Of a DNA stretch of 64,000 bases, positions 7,292 through 15,053 are shown one piece after another. The notes below the pieces were generated by a model. That model made no database searches. It was not told the origin of the DNA and worked only from the letters and a program-made list of their open reading frames with translations. The first letter of the stretch is position 1. Each line of letters begins with the position of its first letter. The translations under genes were made by a program, and so were the position numbers. Origin of the DNA: Candidatus Eiseniibacteriota bacterium (GTDB lineage Bacteria; Eisenbacteria; RBG-16-71-46; CAIMUX01); NCBI GenBank assembly GCA_016712505.1, contig JADJQY010000016.1, positions 32,681 to 96,680 of the forward strand. Direction: 5' to 3'.

Positions 7292-9098
7292 GGGGAACCG
7301 ACAGCCGGAGCGCGCGAGCTGGCCGGCGGAGGCCCGAGCCGAGGTCGACCGCCTCGAGGGGCAGATCCGCAAGCTGGAGCGAACCCGCGACGTGTTGATG
7401 GAGCGGGTCGAGCACGGCATGGACGCACAGAGCAACAACGCGTTCACCATGTTCCAGACGGCAGTCGGGCTGGAGAAGCAGGTCCGGAACCGGACCCGGG
7501 AACTCGAGCGGATCCTCCAGGCGCTCACCCAGACCAACGCCGACCTGGAACTCGCCCGCGCTGCGGCGCAGCAGGCGAGCCAGGTGAAGTCCGAGTTCCT
7601 CGCCACCATGAGTCACGAGATCCGCACCCCGATGAACGCGGTGCTCGGCATGGTCTCCCATCTGCTCGACACTCCGCTCGATGGCACCCAGCGGGAGTTC
7701 GCCGAGACGATCCGCAACTCGGGTGAGTCGCTCCTCGCGCTGATCAACCAGATCCTCGACTTCTCGCGCATCGAGGCGGGACGGGTGGTGCTCGCCTCGG
7801 CCGAGTTCGACCTGGCGACGGTCGTCGGTGAGATCGGGGAGGGACAACGACACGCGGCGAGATCCAAGCACCTCGCGGTCGAGATCGAGATCGATGAATC
7901 GATCCCTCGCCGGGTCCTGGGGGACGCGGAGCGACTCGGTCAGGTGCTGCAGAACCCGATCGGCAACGCCATCAAGTTCACCGAGACCGGCACCATCCAG
8001 ATTCTGGCCCGCGTGGAGGCACCCGACCTGATCCGATTCGAGGTCAAGGACACCGGGCCGGGCATCGCGGACGAAACGTTGTCACGCCTGTTCGAGCCGT
8101 TCACCCAGGCGGACGGATCCTCGGCGCGGCACCATGGCGGAATCGGACTCGGTCTCGCGATCTGCCGTCGCCTGGTCCGGGGGATGGGCGGCGAGATCGG
8201 CGTCGACTCGACCATGGGAGTGGGCAGCCGATTCTGGTTCACCGCGCGACTGCCCCGCGCCGGAGAATACGAGCAGCCGCCTCTCCGGGCTCTCTGCGTC
8301 GACGGGGTCGAGAACGGCGGACTGCTGGCCCAGCTCTGCCCGCAGGTACGGTCGCGCCGGATCGTGCCGACATCGCTCGGTCAACGCGGACTGCTCGCCT
8401 GCCTGCTCGAAGCGAAGGAGGAGAACCACCCGTTCAGCTTCGTGCTGATCGACTTCGATACGCCGGGTATCGATCCGGTGGAACTCATCAGCGTGATGCG
8501 AGCACAGTTCCAGCACACCTGTCCGCCGATCCTGGTCTTGAGCCGAGCGGCCGGAGATGGCCCCAGGGAGGAACTCAGGGACGCCGGGGCGGTCGATCTC
8601 GTCGCCTGGGGGGATCATCAGGGAGCGCTTCGCTCGCTCGAGCGCTTCTTTGCCGGACGGCTGGCCCGTTCGGAGGATGAGGAGCGCCCGAACGATCCGC
8701 CGCGTCTCCTCCTGGCCGAAGACAATCCGGTCAACCAGCGCGTGGCCTGCCTCACCTTGACCAAGCTGGGGTACACGGTCGACGTGGCGGCCAACGGCGT
8801 CGAGGCGCTGAACGCCCTGGAACTCGTCCCCTACGATCTCGTCCTGATGGACTGCCAGATGCCGGAGATGGACGGCTACGAGGCGACACGCGAGATCCGT
8901 CGGCGCGAAGAGCCCCATCGCCACACCCCGATCGTGGCCCTCACCGCGAATGCCCTGAAGGGGGATCGCGAGAAGTGTCTCGATGCGGGGATGGACGACT
9001 ATCTGTCGAAGCCGTTCCGCGCCGAGCAGCTCCGGCAGATGCTCGAGCGCTGGATCCACTCCGATCCCCTGGCCTCCTCCCGGGAGAAGGCCGCCTAG
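7266..9098 (+). CDS. Soluble hybrid histidine kinase (HisKA-HATPase-REC-REC)
   Basis: About 610 residues with no membrane span. An N-terminal coiled coil (residues 20-105, rich in E/R/L heptads) leads to HisKA with FLATMSHEIRTPMNAV (phospho-acceptor His117), then HATPase_c with an N-box reading QNPIGNAIKF and the ATP lid GGIGLGLAI. Both boxes deviate slightly from the usual NLVGNAIKF and GGTGLGL. A degenerate receiver follows (residues about 340-465; the phospho-acceptor region reads VLIDFDTPG), then an intact receiver with LLAEDNPVNQ, VLMDCQMPEMDG (acceptor Asp) and the KPF lysine. It overlaps the FIST gene, so the pair is translationally linked; a second ATG at 7281 is possible. No DNA-binding output is present, so a separate partner must act downstream. 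Confidence 0.88.
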   Translation: MAPALMPPEGNRQPERASWPAEARAEVDRLEGQIRKLERTRDVLMERVEHGMDAQSNNAFTMFQTAVGLEKQVRNRTRELERILQALTQTNADLELARAAAQQASQVKSEFLATMSHEIRTPMNAVLGMVSHLLDTPLDGTQREFAETIRNSGESLLALINQILDFSRIEAGRVVLASAEFDLATVVGEIGEGQRHAARSKHLAVEIEIDESIPRRVLGDAERLGQVLQNPIGNAIKFTETGTIQILARVEAPDLIRFEVKDTGPGIADETLSRLFEPFTQADGSSARHHGGIGLGLAICRRLVRGMGGEIGVDSTMGVGSRFWFTARLPRAGEYEQPPLRALCVDGVENGGLLAQLCPQVRSRRIVPTSLGQRGLLACLLEAKEENHPFSFVLIDFDTPGIDPVELISVMRAQFQHTCPPILVLSRAAGDGPREELRDAGAVDLVAWGDHQGALRSLERFFAGRLARSEDEERPNDPPRLLLAEDNPVNQRVACLTLTKLGYTVDVAANGVEALNALELVPYDLVLMDCQMPEMDGYEATREIRRREEPHRHTPIVALTANALKGDREKCLDAGMDDYLSKPFRAEQLRQMLERWIHSDPLASSREKAA

Positions 9099-9102
9099 TC
9101 GG

Positions 9103-9132
9103 CTGACCGATCCCCAGCTCCGGGCGTACAAT
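9103..9132 (+). promoter_or_regulatory. Putative promoter giving a leaderless thiD message
   Basis: CTGACC at 9103-9108 (four of six -35 bases), an 18-base spacer, and TACAAT at 9127-9132 (five of six -10 bases). Only six bases (gcgccc) separate the -10 box from the thiD ATG, and there is no ribosome site, so transcription would begin at or next to the start codon. No TPP riboswitch could fit. Confidence 0.45.
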
Positions 9133-9138
9133 GCGCCC

Positions 9139-9993
9139 ATGCAGAACCCACCACGACAGTGCCTCTCCATCGCCGGCTCCGACTCCGGAGGCGGGGCGGG
9201 AATCCAGGCCGACCTCAAGGCGATGCATGCCAATGGCGTCTTCGGAATGTCGGTCCTCTGCTCGATCACCGCCCAGAATACCCAGGCGGTCACCGAGGCC
9301 TTCGACCTACCGCTCGACCTGGTGCGGGCGCAGCTCGACGCCATCTGGAGCGACTTCGAGGTCGCGGCGGTGAAGACTGGCATGCTCTCCTCCGCACCCC
9401 TCGTCTCGCTGGTGGCGAACTTCCTGCGCGAACTTCCCGATCGCCCGCCTCTGGTGATCGATCCGGTGATGATCTCGAAGAGCGGGTTCTCGCTCCTCGC
9501 GGCCGACGCGGTGGCGCTGGTGCGGGACGAGCTGCTTCCGCTCGCCACGTTGGTGACCCCGAACCGTTACGAGGCCGAGCTGTTGGCGGACTGCCCCATC
9601 CAGACGAAGGCCGATCTGCTCGAGGCCGGACGCCGGATTCTCGCCCTCGGGCCGGCGGCCGTCCTGCTCAAGGGGGGTCATCTCGACGGGCCAGGGTTCG
9701 ATTCCACGCGCGCGGTCGACTTCCTGTTCGTCGAGGACGAGATCCGCGAGTTCAGCTCACTGCGCTTCGCCACCCGGAACACCCACGGCACCGGCTGCAC
9801 CTACTCGGCGGCGATCTGCGCCCAGCTCGGCCGTGGACTCCCGCTGCCCGATGCAGTGGCGGCGGCCAAACGGTATGTCGCCGGAGCGATCGAGCACGGA
9901 CTCGCCATCGGCCGCGGCCACGGACCGACCGACCACTTCTGGTTCCTCGAGGACCCGGCGACCCTTCACACCCCCGGCGAGGCGCACGGATGA
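9139..9993 (+). CDS. thiD: Hydroxymethylpyrimidine/phosphomethylpyrimidine kinase
   Basis: A 284-residue ribokinase-fold enzyme that phosphorylates HMP and HMP-P to HMP-PP for thiamine synthesis. Visible motifs: SIAGSDSGGGAGIQADLKA at the N-terminus (HMP binding), VKTGMLSS, VIDPVMISKSG, TPNRYEAELL, LLKGGHL and the anion hole/catalytic NTHGTGCTYSAAI. The open frame extends upstream to 8983 inside the kinase gene, but the domain begins just after the ATG at 9139, which is taken as the start. Its TGA overlaps the thiE ATG (ATGA). A leaderless promoter is proposed in front. Confidence 0.95.
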   Translation: MQNPPRQCLSIAGSDSGGGAGIQADLKAMHANGVFGMSVLCSITAQNTQAVTEAFDLPLDLVRAQLDAIWSDFEVAAVKTGMLSSAPLVSLVANFLRELPDRPPLVIDPVMISKSGFSLLAADAVALVRDELLPLATLVTPNRYEAELLADCPIQTKADLLEAGRRILALGPAAVLLKGGHLDGPGFDSTRAVDFLFVEDEIREFSSLRFATRNTHGTGCTYSAAICAQLGRGLPLPDAVAAAKRYVAGAIEHGLAIGRGHGPTDHFWFLEDPATLHTPGEAHG

Positions 9994-10640
9994 AAATCGG
10001 TCGGCTTCACGTCATCACCGACACCACGCTACAGCAGCGCTTCAGCCACCTCGATCTCGCGCGCCTCACGCTCGAGGGAGGAGCGGACACGATCCAGTAC
10101 CGGCAGAAGACCGGCGCGACCCGTCTCCGGATCCAGGAGGCGATCGAACTCCGCGCCCTCTGTCGGAAGAAGCGGGTCGTGTTGATCGTGAACGACCGCG
10201 CCGACATCGCACTGGCCGCCGACGCCGACGGGGTTCACCTCGGCGCCGACGACCTTCCGCCTTTGATCGCCCGCGATCTGCTCGGACCGGTGCGCTTGAT
10301 CGGCGGATCGGCCGACGATGCGGAGGAGGCGGCCGCCCTCGAACGGGCCGGGCTCGACTACGCCGGGATCGGGCCGATCTTCGCCACCCAGTCGAAATCG
10401 AACGCCGGTCCCGTCCTCGGGCTCGCCGGTCTCGAGCAGGCGGTCGAGCGTTGCCGCATGCCGTTGATCGCGATCGGCGGGATCACGCTCCAGAATGTCG
10501 AGGCGGTCCTGCGCACGGGGGTGCATGGGGTAGCCATCCTGAGCGCGGTGGTCTGCGCCGACGATCCCACGGTCGCCACCCGGGCCTTCGCCGAGGCGAT
10601 CGTCGCGGCCCGTGGCGGTTCGGCCGACTCCCCGCGATGA
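9990..10640 (+). CDS. thiE: Thiamine-phosphate synthase
   Basis: A 216-residue TIM-barrel enzyme joining HMP-PP and thiazole phosphate to thiamine phosphate. It starts LHVITDTTLQQ, and shows the family pieces DTIQYRQKT (the R-x-K that binds pyrophosphate), LIVNDRADIALAADADGVHLGADDLP read in parts, IGGSADDAEEA, DYAGIGPIFATQSKSNAGP and IAIGGITLQNV. It overlaps thiD by ATGA in front and thiL by ATGA behind, so the three genes are one translationally coupled unit. The thiazole branch genes are not in this window. Confidence 0.95.
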   Translation: MKIGRLHVITDTTLQQRFSHLDLARLTLEGGADTIQYRQKTGATRLRIQEAIELRALCRKKRVVLIVNDRADIALAADADGVHLGADDLPPLIARDLLGPVRLIGGSADDAEEAAALERAGLDYAGIGPIFATQSKSNAGPVLGLAGLEQAVERCRMPLIAIGGITLQNVEAVLRTGVHGVAILSAVVCADDPTVATRAFAEAIVAARGGSADSPR

Positions 10641-11797
10641 GCGGCGACGCCGAGAGGCTCGGAGCCCTGGGCGAGTTCACGGTCATCGAGCGCCTCCGCC
10701 GGTACATCGAGGAACGGTCGGGAGCGGCGCACCCCGGTACCGTCCTCGGGATCGGCGATGATGCCGCGCTCCTTCGCCCCCGTGACGGGCACGAGCTGGT
10801 GGTGACCACCGACGTGCAGATCGCCGGGCGACATTTCCTCCCCCGCTGGATGTCGCCGGCGGAGATCGGGCGACGCGCGCTCGAGGTCAATCTGAGCGAT
10901 ATCGCCGCCATGGGCGCGACCCCCAGCTTCGTCCTGGTCTCGCTCGGCCTTCCGCGCAATTTCCGCCTCGATCACCTGCTCGGGGTCTACGAAGGACTGC
11001 TGGACGGTCTGGACGCCGTGCGCGCAGACCTCGAGGTCGACGCCCGGATCGTGGGGGGCAACCTCGCCTCGATCACCGGCGAGGAGTGGTTCCTCGACCT
11101 GACGGTGCTCGGTGAGGTGGAACGTGGTGGGGCGCTCCGGCGAGACGGGGCGCGGGTAGGAGATCGGGTCTTCGTCACCGGCACTCCGGGACGGAGCGGC
11201 GCCGGACTCGACCTGATCCGCCACCTCGAGTCCCGACCCGACGGCGGACCGGCATCTCCCGCGACCCTGATCCGCTTCGGTCTCGAGCACCCCTGGAGCG
11301 GCCCCCTGCTCGACGCCTACCTGCGCCCGCGTGCGCGCCTCCTGGCCGGCCGAGGTCTCCGCTCCGCGGGAGCGACTGCCGCCATCGACCTGAGCGACGG
11401 CCTGCTCGGTGACCTCGGGCACCTGGTCGAACGCTCCGGACACGGCATCGCGATCGAGCGGGATCGGCTGCCGGGGTGCGCCGACCGGTCGCTACAGGCG
11501 GCCGCAGCGTTTCTGGCGAGCGGAGGCGCAGGCGGGCTGCCGACCGCGCCGAACTTCAGCGCGAGCGGGCCGCCGACCGCGCCGAACGCTGCCGCACACT
11601 GGATCCTGGGGGCGAGCGACGACTACGAGCTCTGCTTCACCGCGCCCCCCGGCCTCGACCTCGCGGCCGCCTGCGCTCCCCTCCCGGTCTCCGAGGTGGG
11701 CGAGGTGACGCAGGCCCCGGGGCTGCGGATCATCGGGCTGACGCCGGATGAGGAGGCACTCCTCCGGGCCGGGGGGTTCGATCACTTCCGCGTTTGA
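10637..11797 (+). CDS. thiL: Thiamine-monophosphate kinase
   Basis: A 386-residue PurM-fold kinase that makes thiamine pyrophosphate, the last step. Motifs: GIGDDAALL near residue 35, VVTTDVQIAGRHF, NLSDIAAMGA (metal and ATP binding), a GGNLAS turn, AIDLSDGLLGDL and ASDDYELCFT (usually GGEDYELLFT, so the first residues of this motif differ). An insertion of about 25 residues with two 'PTAPN' units sits just before ASDDYEL and is coded by a 33-bp period direct repeat. Slightly longer than the usual 310-340 residues for that reason. Last gene of thiDEL; a 108-base gap with its own -10 box follows. Confidence 0.93.
   Translation: MSGDAERLGALGEFTVIERLRRYIEERSGAAHPGTVLGIGDDAALLRPRDGHELVVTTDVQIAGRHFLPRWMSPAEIGRRALEVNLSDIAAMGATPSFVLVSLGLPRNFRLDHLLGVYEGLLDGLDAVRADLEVDARIVGGNLASITGEEWFLDLTVLGEVERGGALRRDGARVGDRVFVTGTPGRSGAGLDLIRHLESRPDGGPASPATLIRFGLEHPWSGPLLDAYLRPRARLLAGRGLRSAGATAAIDLSDGLLGDLGHLVERSGHGIAIERDRLPGCADRSLQAAAAFLASGGAGGLPTAPNFSASGPPTAPNAAAHWILGASDDYELCFTAPPGLDLAAACAPLPVSEVGEVTQAPGLRIIGLTPDEEALLRAGGFDHFRV
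11534..11587. repeat. Direct repeat inside thiL (33-bp period)
   Basis: Two 21-base blocks, 11534-11554 and 11567-11587, both starting gggc and ending gccgaccgcgccgaac, differ at one base. They code for the two PTAPN units of the low-complexity insertion in ThiL and keep the frame. Confidence 0.8.
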
Positions 11798-11855
11798 CCG
11801 CCGGAGATCGGGACACTCCCGGAGGGCGGAGGGTAGAACCTGGGGCGGATCTGCC

Positions 11856-11861
11856 TATAAT
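11856..11861 (+). promoter_or_regulatory. Consensus -10 box (TATAAT)
   Basis: A perfect TATAAT lies 44 bases before the ATG of the secreted protein at 11906, with a GGGAGGAG ribosome site eight bases before that ATG. No good -35 is seen at the right distance (the position reads gtagaa), so this may be a weak or activator-dependent promoter. Confidence 0.4.
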
Positions 11862-11905
11862 GACCCGTCCACCGGTCGAGCAATCCTGAGGGAGGAGTTC
11901 TCGAG

Positions 11906-12514
11906 ATGCCATTCCGCGCCGTCCGCCGTGCCGCCGTCGTGCTCGCCCTGGCGGGCCTGAGTCCCGTGGTCGCTCACGCGACCGAGGCGGAGATCTGGGT
12001 CTTCGTCAAGATCGTCGACAAGGTGACGGAGGGGCAGAAGATCGAGATCCAGATGCCGTTCGAGATCCTGCGCAAACTCGGCACGCTCCGCTTCTGGGAC
12101 ATGGGGCACGAGAAGGTGCTCGGGACGCTCGAGGGGGCGCAGGTGTGGAACACGCACAAGAACCTCGAAGCCGGCAAGAACGAGAAGGTCCTGACGGTGA
12201 AGGACGAAGACTACGACCTCGCGGTGGTGATCTCGGCCAAGGAGCGCAAGGCGGGCTCGGCCGGAGTGGTGAACGCCGAGGTGATGAACTACGAGCACAA
12301 CCAGACGACCTCGTACTCCTGGGGACTGGCCAACCTCCCGGCCGCGGTGCACACGTACTTCACCAGCGACCTCTGGAACTCGGATCTGATCAAGGCGCGG
12401 ATCGAAGGGATCGAGCGGATCGAGCAGTGCCTGGAGCCGCTGGCCAACGCCGCCCCGTTCACCGTCATCAAGATCGACGGTGGGCCGAACCGCATCATCG
12501 TCAAGACGGACTAG
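11906..12514 (+). CDS. Secreted protein of unknown function
   Basis: I do not recognise this 202-residue protein. It has a clear signal peptide (RAVRRAAVVLALAGLSP, cleavage probably after VAHA, residue 24), then a mature part of about 178 residues with alternating short hydrophobic strands and charged stretches (for example IWVFVKIVDKVTEGQKIEIQ and FTVIKIDGGPNRIIVK), suggesting a beta-rich periplasmic domain. One or two central segments (NYEHNQTTSYSWGLANLP) are rich in aromatic and polar residues. No Cys pair, lipobox or known motif. It has its own promoter-like -10 box and a strong ribosome site; the emfourin-like lipoprotein starts four bases after its stop, so they may be co-transcribed. 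Confidence 0.7.
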   Translation: MPFRAVRRAAVVLALAGLSPVVAHATEAEIWVFVKIVDKVTEGQKIEIQMPFEILRKLGTLRFWDMGHEKVLGTLEGAQVWNTHKNLEAGKNEKVLTVKDEDYDLAVVISAKERKAGSAGVVNAEVMNYEHNQTTSYSWGLANLPAAVHTYFTSDLWNSDLIKARIEGIERIEQCLEPLANAAPFTVIKIDGGPNRIIVKTD

Positions 12515-12518
12515 CCAG

Positions 12519-13074
12519 GTGCGGAAAGAACCGTTCTCTCGCGGTGAACGATCCTCTCGCTGCGGCGGGCGGAGTTCGAGCGCGGCCTTCACGGTCGGCG
12601 CGGCCGCGCTGGGCCTCGTGTTCTTCGCTGCGTGCGGAAGTCCCAAAGTGCAACCCAAGCCCAATCACGTAGTGCCTGCCGCGGCCCAACCCTTCCTGGT
12701 GATCGAACGCACCGGGGGAATCGTCGGCTGGAACGAACGGATCGCGATCGACACCATCGGCGCCTGGACCGTCTCGCGACGCGGAACTGGCGAACGGTTG
12801 CTCGAGGTCGCTACGAGAGGAGGAGTTCGAGCGCCTCCGTACCGGTCTCGCGTCGCTGCCGGACTCCGCCTGGGGACGCTTCGGCGCGAAGGGGGCCGAC
12901 TACATCGAGTACACCGTCCAGTGGACCGCTCCGGCCACGAGCTCAAAAGCGAACCCCGAGCCACGCGTCGCGAGTGGGCCGTGGCTGGCGGGGCGCGGCG
13001 GCCTTCCGGCGGAATGGCAGGACCTGATCCGCGTGGTCGACCCTCTGCTCACCCGCGCCCGGAGCGGCCAGTGA
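12519..13074 (+). pseudogene. Emfourin-like lipoprotein, split by a frameshift
   Basis: Read from GTG 12519 the product has a lipoprotein signal (ALGLVFFAACGS, lipid-attachment Cys about residue 36), then PFLVIERTGGIVGWNERIAI, which looks like the opening strands of protealysin-inhibitor emfourin-type proteins ('R-S/T-G-G-x-x-G'). Near 12770-12811 this frame turns into nonsense while the +1 frame continues sensibly as ELANGCSRSLREEEFERLRT, then LPDSAWGRFGAKGADYIEYT and a terminal helix AEWQDLIRVVDPLL, ending with TGA at 13072-13074. One base too many (or two missing) around 12775-12795 would explain it. The whole would be about 185 residues. Emfourins block M4-type metalloproteases; the inhibitor role here is inferred from fold-level resemblance only. 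The following gene may start at GTG 13071, overlapping the stop. Confidence 0.55.
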
Positions 13075-13085
13075 GCGGCGCCCCA

Positions 13086-14984
13086 ATGAGTGACGAAGCG
13101 GAGCCGGAGCGCGGGCTCCAGCGTCGGATCGCCACCGCATTCCTCGATCCCTGGTTGCTCGTCCCGGTCTTCCTGGCCGTTGCCCTTGCGTTCTATCTGA
13201 TCTCCGCCGCGCACTCGGCCAACGGCGCGCACGGCTTTCCGCTCGACGATCCCTGGATCCACCTGACCTACGCGCGAAATCTGGCCCTCCACCAATCCTT
13301 CGCCTACTTCCCCGGCGATCGCGCCAGCGCCGGATCGACCGCGCCGCTCTACACGCTGATCCTCTCGGTCGGCTATCTGCTCTTTCGCGACGAGAAGGTC
13401 CTGAGCTACGCACTCGGGATCCTGTTCCACGCCGGGTTCCTCGGCATCGCCGCGCTCTGGGCGCGAAAGCATCTGGGTGACATCGTCTGGGCGGCCGGAT
13501 TCGTGCTGATCCTCGCCTTCGATCCCCGGATCGCGATCCTCGCCGTCTCGGGAATGGAAACGAGCCTGTTTCTGTTCCTGGTGGCGCTCGCCTTCTGGGC
13601 TCGGGCGGAAGGACGGATGCGCCTCCTCGGCATCGCCCTCGGCCTCGCGCTCTGGGTGCGTCCCGATGCGCTCATCCTGGCCGCGGTGTTCGGGCTCGAC
13701 GCGCTCCTGGCTCGCCTCCGGGCCAGTTTCCCGTCCGGAGGCTCGACCGCAGATGCCCCGCGCGGGTCGGTCTCCGCCTGGCTCGTCCCCTTTGCCGGGT
13801 TGCTCGTGGCCTACCCGCTCTTCAACCTGCTCACCGGCGGCGTGCTGATCCCGAACACCTTCGCGGCCAAGCACGCTTACTACAACACGCCGATTCCGAC
13901 CTTCATTCGCGGCGATCTGGCCGAGTGCTTCCTCTCCCTCGCCTTCTGGGCACTGACCCCGCTGGCGCTGGTGCAAGTCGGCCTCGAGGTGTGGCGTCTC
14001 GTCCGCGGGGAGCGCGGCGCACTCCGGGCCGAACTTGGGTGGGCAATCGCACTCCCACTGGCCTACATGCTGCTCCTCCCCTTCTCGCACCGCTTCTCCC
14101 GCTATCTGGTGCCGGCACTCCCCGCGGTGGCGCTGCTCGGCCTGGCCACGTTGCGCGGACTCCTGCTCGGCGGGAAGGAAGCACGGGTCGGGAAACCGGC
14201 CGCCGCGACCGGACTGGTGCTGCTGGCTGCGCTGGTCGGAGCCCAGGCGTTCGGCATCCCTCGGGCGGCGCGGATCTTCACCGAGGCGTGCGGTTACCAT
14301 CTGGCGCGGCACGAGCGCGCGGGGCGCTGGATGAAGGCGAATCTGCCGGCCGACGCGGTCATCGCGACGCACGACGTGGGGGCGATCGCCTTCTACTCCG
14401 AGCGGCGGGTGGTCGACACCGTCGGGCTGATCCAACGCGACGCGATCCCTTATCTGCACCAGCCGAACTACACCACCTTCCTGGCCGAATTCTTCGCGCG
14501 GGAGAAGGTGACCCACCTGGCCGTGCTGCGAAACTGGCTCGAGGTGACCAACATCCGGCCGATCTACCTGGCGGAGCCGAAGCCCGAAGTGCTCGAGGTG
14601 TTCCCCTGGACCCCGGGACGGACCCACCTCGTGCCCGAGCAGGTGTCGGCACTCAATCAGCGCGCCGCGCAGGAGTTCCGCGCAGATCCCCGTCGCGCGG
14701 TTCCCTATCTCGACAAGTCGCTCCAGCTCGATCCCGCCAACGCGCGCACCTGGCTGCTCCTCGGGGCGTCACGCGAGATGCAACAGGACCTGCTCGGCGC
14801 GGAGCAGGCCTATCGAAAGGGGCTGGAACTCTACCCCGACGCGGAGGACGGTCTCTTCGCGCTGGCCTACCTGGTGGCGCGGCTCGATCGGAAGGACGAA
14901 GCCCGGGCGCTCCTCAACCAGGTCGAGGCGATCAATCCAGAGCATCCGCGTCTCCCGCAACTGCGCGCCGCGATCGGGTACTAG
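13086..14984 (+). CDS. Polytopic GT39-like membrane protein with C-terminal TPR domain
   Basis: About 632 residues. After a short cytoplasmic start there are roughly ten to twelve membrane spans, beginning PWLLVPVFLAVALAFYLIS. The first outer loop carries GFPLDDPWIHLTYARNLA, the acidic 'DD' loop characteristic of GT-C fold glycosyltransferases that use polyprenyl-phosphate donors. Residues about 410-510 form a soluble domain (AVIATHDVGAIAFYSERRVVD), as in related mannosyl/arabinosyl transferase-like proteins, and the last 110 residues are TPR-like helices (LDKSLQLDPANARTWLLLGA, AEQAYRKGLELYPDAEDGLF). The sugar and acceptor are unknown. An alternative GTG start at 13071 overlaps the stop of the broken lipoprotein gene; the ATG is preceded by no clear ribosome site. 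Confidence 0.72.
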   Translation: MSDEAEPERGLQRRIATAFLDPWLLVPVFLAVALAFYLISAAHSANGAHGFPLDDPWIHLTYARNLALHQSFAYFPGDRASAGSTAPLYTLILSVGYLLFRDEKVLSYALGILFHAGFLGIAALWARKHLGDIVWAAGFVLILAFDPRIAILAVSGMETSLFLFLVALAFWARAEGRMRLLGIALGLALWVRPDALILAAVFGLDALLARLRASFPSGGSTADAPRGSVSAWLVPFAGLLVAYPLFNLLTGGVLIPNTFAAKHAYYNTPIPTFIRGDLAECFLSLAFWALTPLALVQVGLEVWRLVRGERGALRAELGWAIALPLAYMLLLPFSHRFSRYLVPALPAVALLGLATLRGLLLGGKEARVGKPAAATGLVLLAALVGAQAFGIPRAARIFTEACGYHLARHERAGRWMKANLPADAVIATHDVGAIAFYSERRVVDTVGLIQRDAIPYLHQPNYTTFLAEFFAREKVTHLAVLRNWLEVTNIRPIYLAEPKPEVLEVFPWTPGRTHLVPEQVSALNQRAAQEFRADPRRAVPYLDKSLQLDPANARTWLLLGASREMQQDLLGAEQAYRKGLELYPDAEDGLFALAYLVARLDRKDEARALLNQVEAINPEHPRLPQLRAAIGY

Positions 14985-15053
14985 AAGGGGTTCGGGAACG
15001 GGCGAACCACTCCCGCCTCGGCCGAACCAAGCCTCTCCTCCGCCCCGGCTAGC

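Noticed and set aside
9099..9138. TPP riboswitch in front of thiDEL
   Set aside because: Only 40 bases lie between the genes and no THI-box sequence (CUGAGA, ACCUGA) could be found.
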